The position numbers were made by a program, and so were the translations under genes. Positions 31,999 through 38,313 of a DNA stretch of 38,313 bases are shown piece by piece. The DNA comes from Myxococcales bacterium. GTDB lineage: Bacteria > Myxococcota_A > Polyangia > Haliangiales > Haliangiaceae. The stretch's first letter is position 1; every line of letters starts with the position of its first letter. The notes below the pieces were generated by a model. That model did no database searches. It was not told the origin of the DNA and was given only the letters and a program-made list of their open reading frames with translations. The stretch lies in NCBI GenBank assembly GCA_028287115.1, contig JAQBQF010000178.1, positions 1 through 38,313 of the forward strand. Direction: 5' to 3'.

Positions 31999-33549
31999 GT
32001 GATCAAGTCGGCAGTTGCTCTTTGCGTGCTCTGCGCGTGCTCTGCTCCCGCCACGCCCGCGCAATCGCCCCACGCGAGCACGAGCGCGCGACTGGTCGTG
32101 CTGTTCGTGATCGATCAGTGGCCCGAGTGGTCCTTCGAGGACAAGCGAGCCGCGCTCGACGGCGGGTTCGACCGCCTGTTGCGCGAGGGCGAATGGCACG
32201 TCGGGCGGCATCCGTCGGCCGCGACGTTGACCGCGCCGGGCCACGCCTTGCTCGGCACCGGGGAGCCGCCGGCGCGCTCCGGGATCCTCGCAAACGAGTG
32301 GTGGCATCGCGATCTCGGTCGCGTGCTCAGGGCCGTCGAGGCCGAAGACGGATCGATCGGCGCGCGCTGGCTGCGTGTCCCGGGGCTCGGCGATGCGGTC
32401 GCGATGCACGATGGCGCGAAGGCCGTCGGGATCAGCATGAAAGAGCGCGCCGCGATCTTACCGCTCGGGCATCGCGGGATCGCGATCTGGTACGACCCGA
32501 AGATCGCCGGCATGAAGTCGAACAGCGAGATCGCGTGGCTCGCCGACTACAACCGCGACCATCCGATCGCGCCGCAACCGTGGACTCCGCTCGATGCGGC
32601 GAGGCTACCCGGGCTGTCGGGCGTCGCCGACGATCAGCCTGGCGAGACCGGCGAGAAAGGCTTCGGTGCCACGTTCCCGCACGATCCTGCGAAGACCAGA
32701 GATCCGGTAGATGCGGTGTTCGCGATGCCGCTCGGCAACGAGCTCGTGCTCGACACCGCGACGGCCGCGATCGATCGCGAGCACCTCGGCGCCGACGAAG
32801 TTCCCGATGTCCTCGTGATCTCGCTGTCGGCGCACGACTATATCGGCCACGGGTGGGGCCACGAATCCTGGGAGGCGTGGGATGCCGAGCTCCGGCTCGA
32901 TCAACGGATCGCGACCTTCGTCGATGATCTCGATCGCAAGGTCGGTGCCGGTCGCTGGGCGATGATCGTGACGAGCGATCACGGCGCGAGCCCGATGCCA
33001 GAGCGATCGCAAGGCGGGCGGCTGACGCACCATCAGATCCAGGTCGCGGCGAACAACGCGGCCTCTGCGGTGCTCGGCCAAGGTGACTGGATCGATAACG
33101 CACATTATCCGAGCGTGTACTTCTCGAAGGCGGCGCTCGCACAACCCAAGGGTGAGCTCGCTTCCGCGACGAAGCGCGTGATCAACGCACTGCGGTCGTT
33201 TCCCGGCATCGACCGCGTCGACCTCGTCGCCAACGTCGCCGGCCACTGCGAGTCACGAACCGGCATTACCCGCACGCTGTGCCTGACGTTCGATCCCGAG
33301 CGCTCGGGCGACATCTTCTACATGCCTGCCAAGGGCTGGATCATGGAGACCGAGGACGAGCCGGTCGCGACCGCACACGGCTCGATGAACGACTACGACC
33401 GCCTCGTGCCGGTGATCCTGATCCCGCCAGGTCGGCACGCACACGATCCGCAAACCGCACCGGCCACTGACGAGATCGACATGGTCCGGATCGCGCCGAT
33501 CCTTGCCGGCTGGCTCGGTGTGCCGGCGCCATCGCAGTTGCCGCGGTGA
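31999..33549 (+). CDS. PafA-like alkaline phosphatase/phosphodiesterase, lipoprotein
   Basis: Alkaline phosphatase superfamily enzyme of 516 residues, exported. The signal MIKSAVALCVLCACSAP holds a lipobox-like VLCAC. Active-site features: metal-ligand Asp in VVLFVIDQWPEW, nucleophile Thr in HPSAATLTAPGHALLGTGEP, SLSAHDYIGHGWG (Asp and His ligands), TSDHGASPMPERS (Asp-His) and the late His in TAHGSMNDYD. Use of Thr as nucleophile and the SxHDxxGH motif match PafA and nucleotide pyrophosphatase/phosphodiesterase proteins, which scavenge phosphate from monoesters in the periplasm. Substrate preference is not determined. GTG 31999 is set by the promoter hexamer. No PHO-box-like repeat is evident. 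Confidence 0.9.
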   Translation: MIKSAVALCVLCACSAPATPAQSPHASTSARLVVLFVIDQWPEWSFEDKRAALDGGFDRLLREGEWHVGRHPSAATLTAPGHALLGTGEPPARSGILANEWWHRDLGRVLRAVEAEDGSIGARWLRVPGLGDAVAMHDGAKAVGISMKERAAILPLGHRGIAIWYDPKIAGMKSNSEIAWLADYNRDHPIAPQPWTPLDAARLPGLSGVADDQPGETGEKGFGATFPHDPAKTRDPVDAVFAMPLGNELVLDTATAAIDREHLGADEVPDVLVISLSAHDYIGHGWGHESWEAWDAELRLDQRIATFVDDLDRKVGAGRWAMIVTSDHGASPMPERSQGGRLTHHQIQVAANNAASAVLGQGDWIDNAHYPSVYFSKAALAQPKGELASATKRVINALRSFPGIDRVDLVANVAGHCESRTGITRTLCLTFDPERSGDIFYMPAKGWIMETEDEPVATAHGSMNDYDRLVPVILIPPGRHAHDPQTAPATDEIDMVRIAPILAGWLGVPAPSQLPR

Positions 33550-33658
33550 TCACGCGCTTCTCACGCCGGCGCGTGGGCGCAAGACTCGCTGCGGCTGACC
33601 GCGCGCTAGCCGGCGGCAAGCGGCGGAGGATCACCACTTCCTGAATTAATCCGGGCAA
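33550..33658. other. Convergent intergenic region without clear terminator
   Basis: 109 bp between convergent stops. CACGC-cggc-GCGTG near 33562 could form a 5-bp stem, too short to call a terminator and without a T-run. The AT-richer patch cttcctgaattaatcc (33640-33655) stands out in this GC-rich sequence. Confidence 0.35.
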
Positions 33659-34753
33659 TCAGTTGCAGGTGACCCCCGGAATGACCGTCGGCGTGGCCGG
33701 AAGTTCTTGACCCCAACACAACACCGCGCCGTCGGACTGGCAGACGCAGACGTGAGCGTCGCCAGCCGCGAAGCGCGAGACCTGAGCCACCGTCGGAACG
33801 GCGACCGGTGTGAAGCTGCACGCGCCGTGTAACGGATCGCCGCAGTTCCCCGTCGGAGTGCCCAGCTCGCCGACACCGTTATCGCCGACTCCGACGAGCG
33901 TGCCATCATCGACGAGCGTGATCACGAAACTGCCACCCGTCGCCATCGCGGTCGCCGTCGGTAAGCCCGGGATCGCCCCGGCGGTGGGCCGGCACGGCCA
34001 CATGTTGTTCCCGGCCGGGCACACCGTCGAGGTTGGGCTCACGCCGAGCTGCCCGGCGGTGTTATCGCCCCAGCACCACACCGAGCCATCTCGCTTGCGC
34101 GCGCAGTTGCCGTTGTGGCCGGCGCCGATCTCGACGACGTCGGCCAGCCCCATCACCTGGACCGGGCCGGTCCCGCTGGTGGTGCCGTCGCCGAGCTGGC
34201 CGTGGTTGTTGGGCCCCCAGCACTGGACGGTCCCGTCGCGCATCAGCGCGCAGTCGAACGTGACCTGGGTCGCGTCCTTCGCGATCACCTGCATCGCCGT
34301 GAGCTGGCTCGGGCTGCCGGCTCGGCTCCAGCACCACACCGAGGAGTCGCTCTTGAGCGCGCACAGCCCACCTTCCGCCAGCTCGAGCTGCACGAGGTTG
34401 TCGCCGTTCGGCAGCGCGTTCGGCGTTGGGATGAACGAACCGTCGATGATCCGGCCCCAGCACCAGCCGGTACTGTCGGACTTGATCCCGCAGGTCGATT
34501 GCATCCCGGGGCTGACCGCGATCGCGTCTTGGAACTGAGCTTGTACCGGGTGCGATGTATCGGTCGACTTCGGGACGCCGAGCTCGCCGTACTGGTTGCG
34601 TCCCCAGCACCACACCGAGCCGTCGCTCTTGACCAAGCAGGAGTGATGCGAGCCCGCGCGAAGCGTCACGTTCTCTCCCACCGGGCTCGGGTTGCTGTGA
34701 ACACCCGAGCCGCACGCGGCAAGGGTCAGGGCGGTCAAAGGAACGAGCTTCAT
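33659..34753 (-). CDS. RCC1-repeat lipoprotein
   Basis: A 364-residue exported protein with lipobox (MKLVPLTALTLAACGSG, LTLAAC). It carries about six to seven RCC1-type blades with the bacterial signature cys-x(n)-DGxVxCWGxNxxGQLG, for example LVKSDGSVWCWGRNQYGELG, ALMRDGTVQCWGPNNHGQLG and ARKRDGSVWCWGDNTAGQLG. Each blade carries paired cysteines likely to form disulfides in the periplasm or outside. RCC1 propellers bind proteins; no enzyme site is seen. ATG 34753 is preferred over ATG 34759 because GAGGAG sits 6 bases before it, a proper ribosome site, one of the few in the window. Function unknown. Confidence 0.85.
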   Translation of the reverse strand: MKLVPLTALTLAACGSGVHSNPSPVGENVTLRAGSHHSCLVKSDGSVWCWGRNQYGELGVPKSTDTSHPVQAQFQDAIAVSPGMQSTCGIKSDSTGWCWGRIIDGSFIPTPNALPNGDNLVQLELAEGGLCALKSDSSVWCWSRAGSPSQLTAMQVIAKDATQVTFDCALMRDGTVQCWGPNNHGQLGDGTTSGTGPVQVMGLADVVEIGAGHNGNCARKRDGSVWCWGDNTAGQLGVSPTSTVCPAGNNMWPCRPTAGAIPGLPTATAMATGGSFVITLVDDGTLVGVGDNGVGELGTPTGNCGDPLHGACSFTPVAVPTVAQVSRFAAGDAHVCVCQSDGAVLCWGQELPATPTVIPGVTCN

Positions 34754-34759
34754 CGACAT

Positions 34760-34765
34760 CTCCTC
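34760..34765 (-). promoter_or_regulatory. Shine-Dalgarno GAGGAG that decides the RCC1 gene start
   Basis: GAGGAG on the minus strand lies directly against ATG 34759 but at the ideal 6-base distance from ATG 34753. A TATAGG hexamer upstream (34774-34769) would start a short leader containing it. Confidence 0.5.
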
Positions 34766-34861
34766 GCCCCTATAACCCGAGCCGATGCCGCGATGCGCAA
34801 GAAAACAACGCCGTGCGACAGCGGCGCGGTGTACCTGTTCTATTAGCGTCGAGAAGCTGCG

Positions 34862-36376
34862 TCAGATCTCGTGCGGCATCGGCCGGCGCGGTGCGCGGAA
34901 GTAACGCAGCGGGGAGTACGGACCGAAGTTCGAGACGCGCGACGTGTAGAGGTCTGCGTAGTCGTTGACCTGCTCGCCGAACCGCGAATTCTCGTTGCCC
35001 TCGCGCAGACAGCTGCCCCAGTGCGAGTTGTACGCGCGATCGATCCGCGCTTCGAGCGAGTCGACCTCGGTCTCCATCAGGCCGGCGCGGTCGCGCAGCG
35101 CATCGACGCTGAGCCGGGTCACCTTGCGCGCGTCCTCGAGCCGCGCCCGCAGTGCCGCCGTGGTCGAATCGTCGTCGAGCAGCCGCTGGATCTTCTTGAG
35201 CCGCAGCGTCTGGTAGTCGATCTCGGATTCGAGGTTGCGGTGGCGCCGATCGAGCAGATCGAGATCCTGGATCTGGCCTTCGAGCCGCTCGCTGACCGAG
35301 CATTCGCGCTCGAGCTCTTGCAGCACCATCGCGGTGCGCCACATGTGCTGTTTGCGCAGGCGCAAGATGTCGCCGTAAATGTGATCGCCGATGTAGAGGA
35401 CCTGCTCACCCTTGATGCCGGTCATCTGCTCGAACGCGACGACGTTGCCGCCTTGATAGATCTTGTCGCGCGTCAGGTGCTTGATCTCGCCGTTCGTCGA
35501 GATCGGCTGGTTCGTCACCGGATCGATCTGCACGAACGGACGAAGCTCGTTGAAGAACGCAGGCTTCGCACCGCCGACGATCACGATGTCGAAGTAGTTG
35601 CGCCACGAGGGATACGCCTTGCGCTCGCCGTCGAGCAGGTAGCTCATCACGACGGACGTGTAGTCCCACAGCGAGTTCGTGAGGACGAACAGCTTCTTGC
35701 CGGAGCTCCGAAACTTGTGGAGCGTCTCGCCGAGCAGCGGATCCTTCACGATGTACGACGCGAGGTCGGACTTGATCACCGACTTCAGCGTGTCGTCGCG
35801 GTGCGCCTCGTCGATCGCCATGCGGATATCGCCGAACAGCTTGTCGTAGTCGACCGTGCCGGTCTGACGATCCGCCCAGTCGACCATCGTCGTGTACATC
35901 ACGGCCTCGGGCAGGCCGAACAGCGTGTCGATCCATTCGAACCGATCGCTCGACAGGTTGATCTTCTCGTTGCGGTACGTGATCCGGCGCTGCTCGTGAT
36001 CGAGCTCGCGGAACCCGTGATAGCAGCGCCCGACATGCGCGTGCCGATCCATCTTGAACACGTGGCCAAGCTGGCGATCGACCATCAGGCCGCGGATCGC
36101 CCAGCGCGGGTCGTAGACGAGGTGGCGAATCGCCGGAGGATAGCCGTGCTTCTCGATCAGCTTGGTCAGGGTCAGCTCGATCGACAGCTGCTCGAGCTTC
36201 TCCTGGTGGTACAGCGCGAGCGTGTAGTCCATGTCGAACCCGATCATCTCGATCGTGTCCATGCGGAGATTTCGGTTGCAGAACACGCGGTTTTTCCGCG
36301 CGACGTCGATCTCCGTCGTGGTCTCGCCCAGTAACGCTCCGATCGTGGGATCGAGCTCGAGACCGGTACCGACCAT
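34862..36376 (-). CDS. HAD-family purine 5'-nucleotidase (cN-II-like)
   Basis: A 504-residue member of the HAD-IG 5'-nucleotidase group, which dephosphorylates IMP and GMP in the cytoplasm. HAD motif I is [12 protein letters not shown] (nucleophile Asp48, acid/base Asp50), motif [14 protein letters not shown], motif III region VGGAKPAFF and motif [17 protein letters not shown]. The C-terminal 150 residues are helical with heptad character, and [17 protein letters not shown] closes the family. ATG 36376 is preferred over ATG 36385 because TAGAAT (36389-36384) ends 7 bases before it and overlaps the upstream ATG. Divergent from hpt, so synthesis and breakdown of the same nucleotides share a promoter region. 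Confidence 0.9.
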   Translation of the reverse strand: MVGTGLELDPTIGALLGETTTEIDVARKNRVFCNRNLRMDTIEMIGFDMDYTLALYHQEKLEQLSIELTLTKLIEKHGYPPAIRHLVYDPRWAIRGLMVDRQLGHVFKMDRHAHVGRCYHGFRELDHEQRRITYRNEKINLSSDRFEWIDTLFGLPEAVMYTTMVDWADRQTGTVDYDKLFGDIRMAIDEAHRDDTLKSVIKSDLASYIVKDPLLGETLHKFRSSGKKLFVLTNSLWDYTSVVMSYLLDGERKAYPSWRNYFDIVIVGGAKPAFFNELRPFVQIDPVTNQPISTNGEIKHLTRDKIYQGGNVVAFEQMTGIKGEQVLYIGDHIYGDILRLRKQHMWRTAMVLQELERECSVSERLEGQIQDLDLLDRRHRNLESEIDYQTLRLKKIQRLLDDDSTTAALRARLEDARKVTRLSVDALRDRAGLMETEVDSLEARIDRAYNSHWGSCLREGNENSRFGEQVNDYADLYTSRVSNFGPYSPLRYFRAPRRPMPHEI

Positions 36377-36383
36377 CTGCCTC

Positions 36384-36389
36384 ATTCTA
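36384..36389 (-). promoter_or_regulatory. -10 element (TAGAAT) of leaderless 5'-nucleotidase gene
   Basis: TAGAAT on the minus strand ends 7 bases before ATG 36376 and includes the first bases of the alternative ATG 36385, which is therefore unlikely to be in the mRNA. Confidence 0.65.
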
Positions 36390-36457
36390 CCGTGAAGCCG
36401 GCGCCAGCGTAGTTACCGGATCCATCGTTGGGTGCCGCAAGTGTCGTCCAGGCGGGT

Positions 36458-36463
36458 TACAGT
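36458..36463 (+). promoter_or_regulatory. -10 element (TACAGT) of leaderless hpt gene
   Basis: GGTTACAGTC places TACAGT 6 bases before ATG 36470, and its context nearly repeats the GGTTACGGTC elements at 2733 and 8099. Confidence 0.65.
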
Positions 36464-36469
36464 CGGCGT

Positions 36470-37036
36470 ATGGCCTCGCCGCCCCCCGCTTGGAACCGTT
36501 CTCCGGAGCCATTTGCCGAGTTGATCTCGGCCGAGGCGATTGCAGCCCGGGTCGCCGAGCTTGGTGCTCAGATCACCGCCGACCACAAACCGTTCGCCGA
36601 CAAGGCAGAAATCGTCGTGATCGGCGTGCTGAAAGGCTCGGTGATCTTCCTGGCCGACCTCGTGCGCTACGTCTCGTTGCCGGTCCTCGTCGATTTCATC
36701 GGGATCTCGTCGTACGGGGATGCGACGGTGTCCTCCGGTGTCGTCCAGATCACGCAGGATCTGTCGAAGCCGATCGAGGGCAAACACGTGATCGTCGTCG
36801 AGGACATCGTCGATACCGGTCACACCGTGGCGTACTTGCTCGAGAACCTCGCGACCCGCCGCCCCGCAAGTCTCAAGCTCGCCTCGCTGCTGCACAAGCC
36901 GGAGCGCCAGGAGCGGCAGGTCAAGATCGACTACCTCGGGTTCACGATTCCGAACAAGTTCGTCGTCGGCTACGGCCTCGACGTCGCACAGCAGTACCGA
37001 AATCTGCCGTTCATTGGCTACGTCATCGATCCATGA
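36470..37036 (+). CDS. hpt: Hypoxanthine phosphoribosyltransferase
   Basis: Purine-salvage enzyme of 188 residues converting hypoxanthine or guanine plus PRPP to IMP or GMP. The PRPP-binding loop is [18 protein letters not shown] (about 104-121). [19 protein letters not shown] (about 49-67) supplies the PPi-binding LKGS, and [20 protein letters not shown] closes the purine site as in the hpt family. Cytoplasmic. ATG 36470 is set by the -10 element; in-frame codons upstream are not needed. The TGA overlaps the ATG of the GAF-GGDEF gene (ATGA), so hpt and a c-di-GMP synthase are coupled. IMP/GMP made here is the substrate of the nucleotidase encoded divergently. Confidence 0.95.
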   Translation: MASPPPAWNRSPEPFAELISAEAIAARVAELGAQITADHKPFADKAEIVVIGVLKGSVIFLADLVRYVSLPVLVDFIGISSYGDATVSSGVVQITQDLSKPIEGKHVIVVEDIVDTGHTVAYLLENLATRRPASLKLASLLHKPERQERQVKIDYLGFTIPNKFVVGYGLDVAQQYRNLPFIGYVIDP

Positions 37037-38031
37037 AACCCGAGCAGCTCGCACGACTCCCTGCGGTGTTGTTCGAGATCGGCAAGCTCGTGGGCTCCGA
37101 TCTCGACCCGGGCATCCTGCTGTCGCGGATCGCCGAGCTCGTGTGTCAGCTGATCGGCGCGAAGGCCTGTTCGGTGATGCTGCTCGATGCCGATCGCCGG
37201 CGGCTGCTCGCGAAGGCGGCGTACGGACTGCGCACCGAGCGAATGCACACGCTGTCGTTTGCGGTCGGTGAAGGCGTCGCCGGCTGGGTCGTCGAGCGCG
37301 GCGAGACCGCGCTGATCTCCGATGTCTCGAAGGATCCGCGGTTCGTCCCGCTGCCGGCGAACCAGACGCCGATCGCGTCGATGTTGTGCGTGCCGCTGCT
37401 CGCGCGCGGCGAGCGCGTCGGCGTGGTGACCGCGACGTCCGAGGAGATCAACGCGTTTCACGGCGACGACCTCGAGCTCGTGAAGTTCATCTCGACGACG
37501 ATCGCGCTCGACATCGAGAACGTGCGGCTGCATCGCGTCGCGGTCACCGATCCGCTGACCGGCGCCTTCAACCGCGAGTTTCTCCATCAGCGATTACCCG
37601 GTGAGATCGAGGCCGCGATCGATCGCGATCGCCCGCTCTCGATCGCGCTCGTCGATGTGGATCATTTCAAGCTCGTCAACGATCAGCACGGCCACGGCGT
37701 CGGGGACGTCGTGCTCGCCGAGGTCGCGCGCCGGTTGCGTGGCGCGATCCGCGGCGGCGACTTGCTCGTGCGCTACGGCGGCGAGGAATTTCTGACCGTC
37801 CTGCCGAAGGCCGATGCCGGCCGCGCCTGGGAGGTCGGCGAGCGGATGCGCCAGCGCGTATGCGAGCGCGCGTTCGATGTCGGTGATGGGATCGCGCTGC
37901 TACTGCGGATCTCCGTGGGGATCGCGCAATGGCGGATGGGCGAGACGATGCCCGATCTGATCGAGCGCGCCGATATCGCGATGTACGGCGCGAAGCAGCG
38001 AGGCCGCAACCGCGTCGAGGTCGCTCCGTGA
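37033..38031 (+). CDS. GAF-GGDEF diguanylate cyclase
   Basis: A 332-residue cytoplasmic enzyme that should make c-di-GMP from two GTP. The GAF domain spans about 20-160 ([40 protein letters not shown]). The GGDEF domain (about 170-330) starts [12 protein letters not shown], with [20 protein letters not shown] and active site [10 protein letters not shown]. The inhibitory I-site RxxD is present as RGGD five residues before GGEEF, so product feedback is expected. ISVGIAQW and [16 protein letters not shown] complete it. The GAF ligand is unknown. ATG 37033 overlaps the hpt stop by 4 bases, and its own stop overlaps the next GTG, so three genes lie in one unit. Confidence 0.93.
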   Translation: MKPEQLARLPAVLFEIGKLVGSDLDPGILLSRIAELVCQLIGAKACSVMLLDADRRRLLAKAAYGLRTERMHTLSFAVGEGVAGWVVERGETALISDVSKDPRFVPLPANQTPIASMLCVPLLARGERVGVVTATSEEINAFHGDDLELVKFISTTIALDIENVRLHRVAVTDPLTGAFNREFLHQRLPGEIEAAIDRDRPLSIALVDVDHFKLVNDQHGHGVGDVVLAEVARRLRGAIRGGDLLVRYGGEEFLTVLPKADAGRAWEVGERMRQRVCERAFDVGDGIALLLRISVGIAQWRMGETMPDLIERADIAMYGAKQRGRNRVEVAP

Positions 38032-38313
38032 GCTGTCCGGACGAGCCGAAGCCGCCGCCGGCTTCCTCGCAAGAAGAGTCGTGGTCGCCCGAACCGGAAG
38101 GTCGCGACGCGAGCTCGCCGTCGGACGTCGCACCGCAAGCTCGCGCTTCGAGCTCGGCTGGCGCGCCGTCGCGAGACGGAAGGTCGCAGGCCGATGCTCG
38201 CCGGCCCGGCCCGCCAGACGCAAGCTCGCACGCCGATGCTGGTCGGCCCGGCGCCTCCGATCCGGAGGCTCGCGCGCCGGCCGACGCTCGCGCCGGGGGC
38301 ACGTGGGGCGCAC
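38028..38313 (+). CDS. Low-complexity Pro/Ala/Ser-rich protein, N-terminal part (cut by right edge)
   Basis: A frame open from GTG 38028 to the window end, 95 codons with no stop. The GTG overlaps the TGA of the GAF-GGDEF gene (GTGA), the same coupling seen between hpt and that gene. The product begins [20 protein letters not shown] and is disordered, rich in Pro, Ala, Ser, Arg and Asp, with a 14-residue near-repeat (ADARRPG / ADAGRPG). It has no signal peptide. A folded domain may follow beyond the edge. A non-coding, compositionally open frame is the alternative, and antisense frames here are also long. Confidence 0.5.
   Translation, partial: MSCPDEPKPPPASSQEESWSPEPEGRDASSPSDVAPQARASSSAGAPSRDGRSQADARRPGPPDASSHADAGRPGASDPEARAPADARAGGTWGA
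38190..38297 (+). repeat. Imperfect repeats in the right-edge low-complexity frame
   Basis: gccgatgctcgccggcccgg at 38190-38209 recurs at 38232-38251 as gccgatgctggtcggcccgg, with a degenerate third copy near 38280. The first period is 42 nt, in frame. Confidence 0.6.

Noticed and set aside
34871..36334. 487-codon plus-strand open frame opposite the 5'-nucleotidase
   Set aside because: Composition is typical of antisense high-GC frames; the minus strand carries intact HAD motifs and a promoter.
1..38313. Mobile elements, phage genes or defence system
   Set aside because: No transposase, integrase, terminal inverted repeats, restriction or toxin-antitoxin signatures; composition is even across the window.

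Overview
The window reads as ordinary chromosome of a high-GC myxobacterium, most likely of the Haliangiaceae/Kofleriaceae type. The signs are two Hanks-type Ser/Thr kinases, a secreted protein ending in a MYXO-CTERM-like tail (a second tail is similar but weaker), many lipoproteins, and codons strongly biased to G/C in third position. The taxonomic placement is inference. I found no rRNA, tRNA, CRISPR array, insertion sequence, phage gene or convincing terminator. Coding density is very high: the longest gene-free stretch is about 200 bp (2551-2747).

Layout, left to right. Positions 1-4412: the start of a secreted protein running off the left edge, divergent from a membrane-anchored Ser/Thr kinase; a crotonase; a HEAT-repeat-like protein; and a small lipoprotein. 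Positions 4426-22060 form a glycan and cell-surface block. It holds a minus-strand operon of sugar dehydrogenase, PLP sugar aminotransferase and type II NADH dehydrogenase, then two methyltransferases, a DPM1/ALG5-like glycosyltransferase, a second GT2 glycosyltransferase coupled to a WbpD-like hexapeptide acetyltransferase, and three large polytopic membrane proteins (one YfhO-like). A type IB topoisomerase and a large secreted phosphoesterase/beta-propeller protein lie within it. The dehydrogenase, aminotransferase and acetyltransferase together resemble the WbpB-WbpE-WbpD route to diacetamido sugars.

Positions 22058-31928 are mostly envelope genes: a lipoprotein with ASH-like repeats and a C-terminal anchor, a large lipoprotein with a PPC-like domain, a FabH-like ketosynthase divergent from a seven-haem cytochrome c, a tandem pair of paralogous lipoproteins, and a second Ser/Thr kinase with a zinc-ribbon-like N-terminus and HGD in place of HRD. 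Positions 31999-38313 hold a PafA-like phosphatase, an RCC1-repeat lipoprotein, a HAD purine 5'-nucleotidase divergent from hypoxanthine phosphoribosyltransferase, a GAF-GGDEF diguanylate cyclase overlapping the latter, and the start of a low-complexity protein cut by the right edge.

The most striking window-wide pattern is regulatory. In front of most transcription units a TAnnnT-type -10 hexamer ends only 6-9 bases before the start codon, so these mRNAs should be leaderless. The pattern also decides several start codons (GTG 17089, TTG 17193, TTG 27027, ATG 36376). The second unusual element is a 26-bp tandem repeat (21981-22045) that builds two short leader ORFs, each overlapping the next start by ATGA, in front of the YfhO-like gene.
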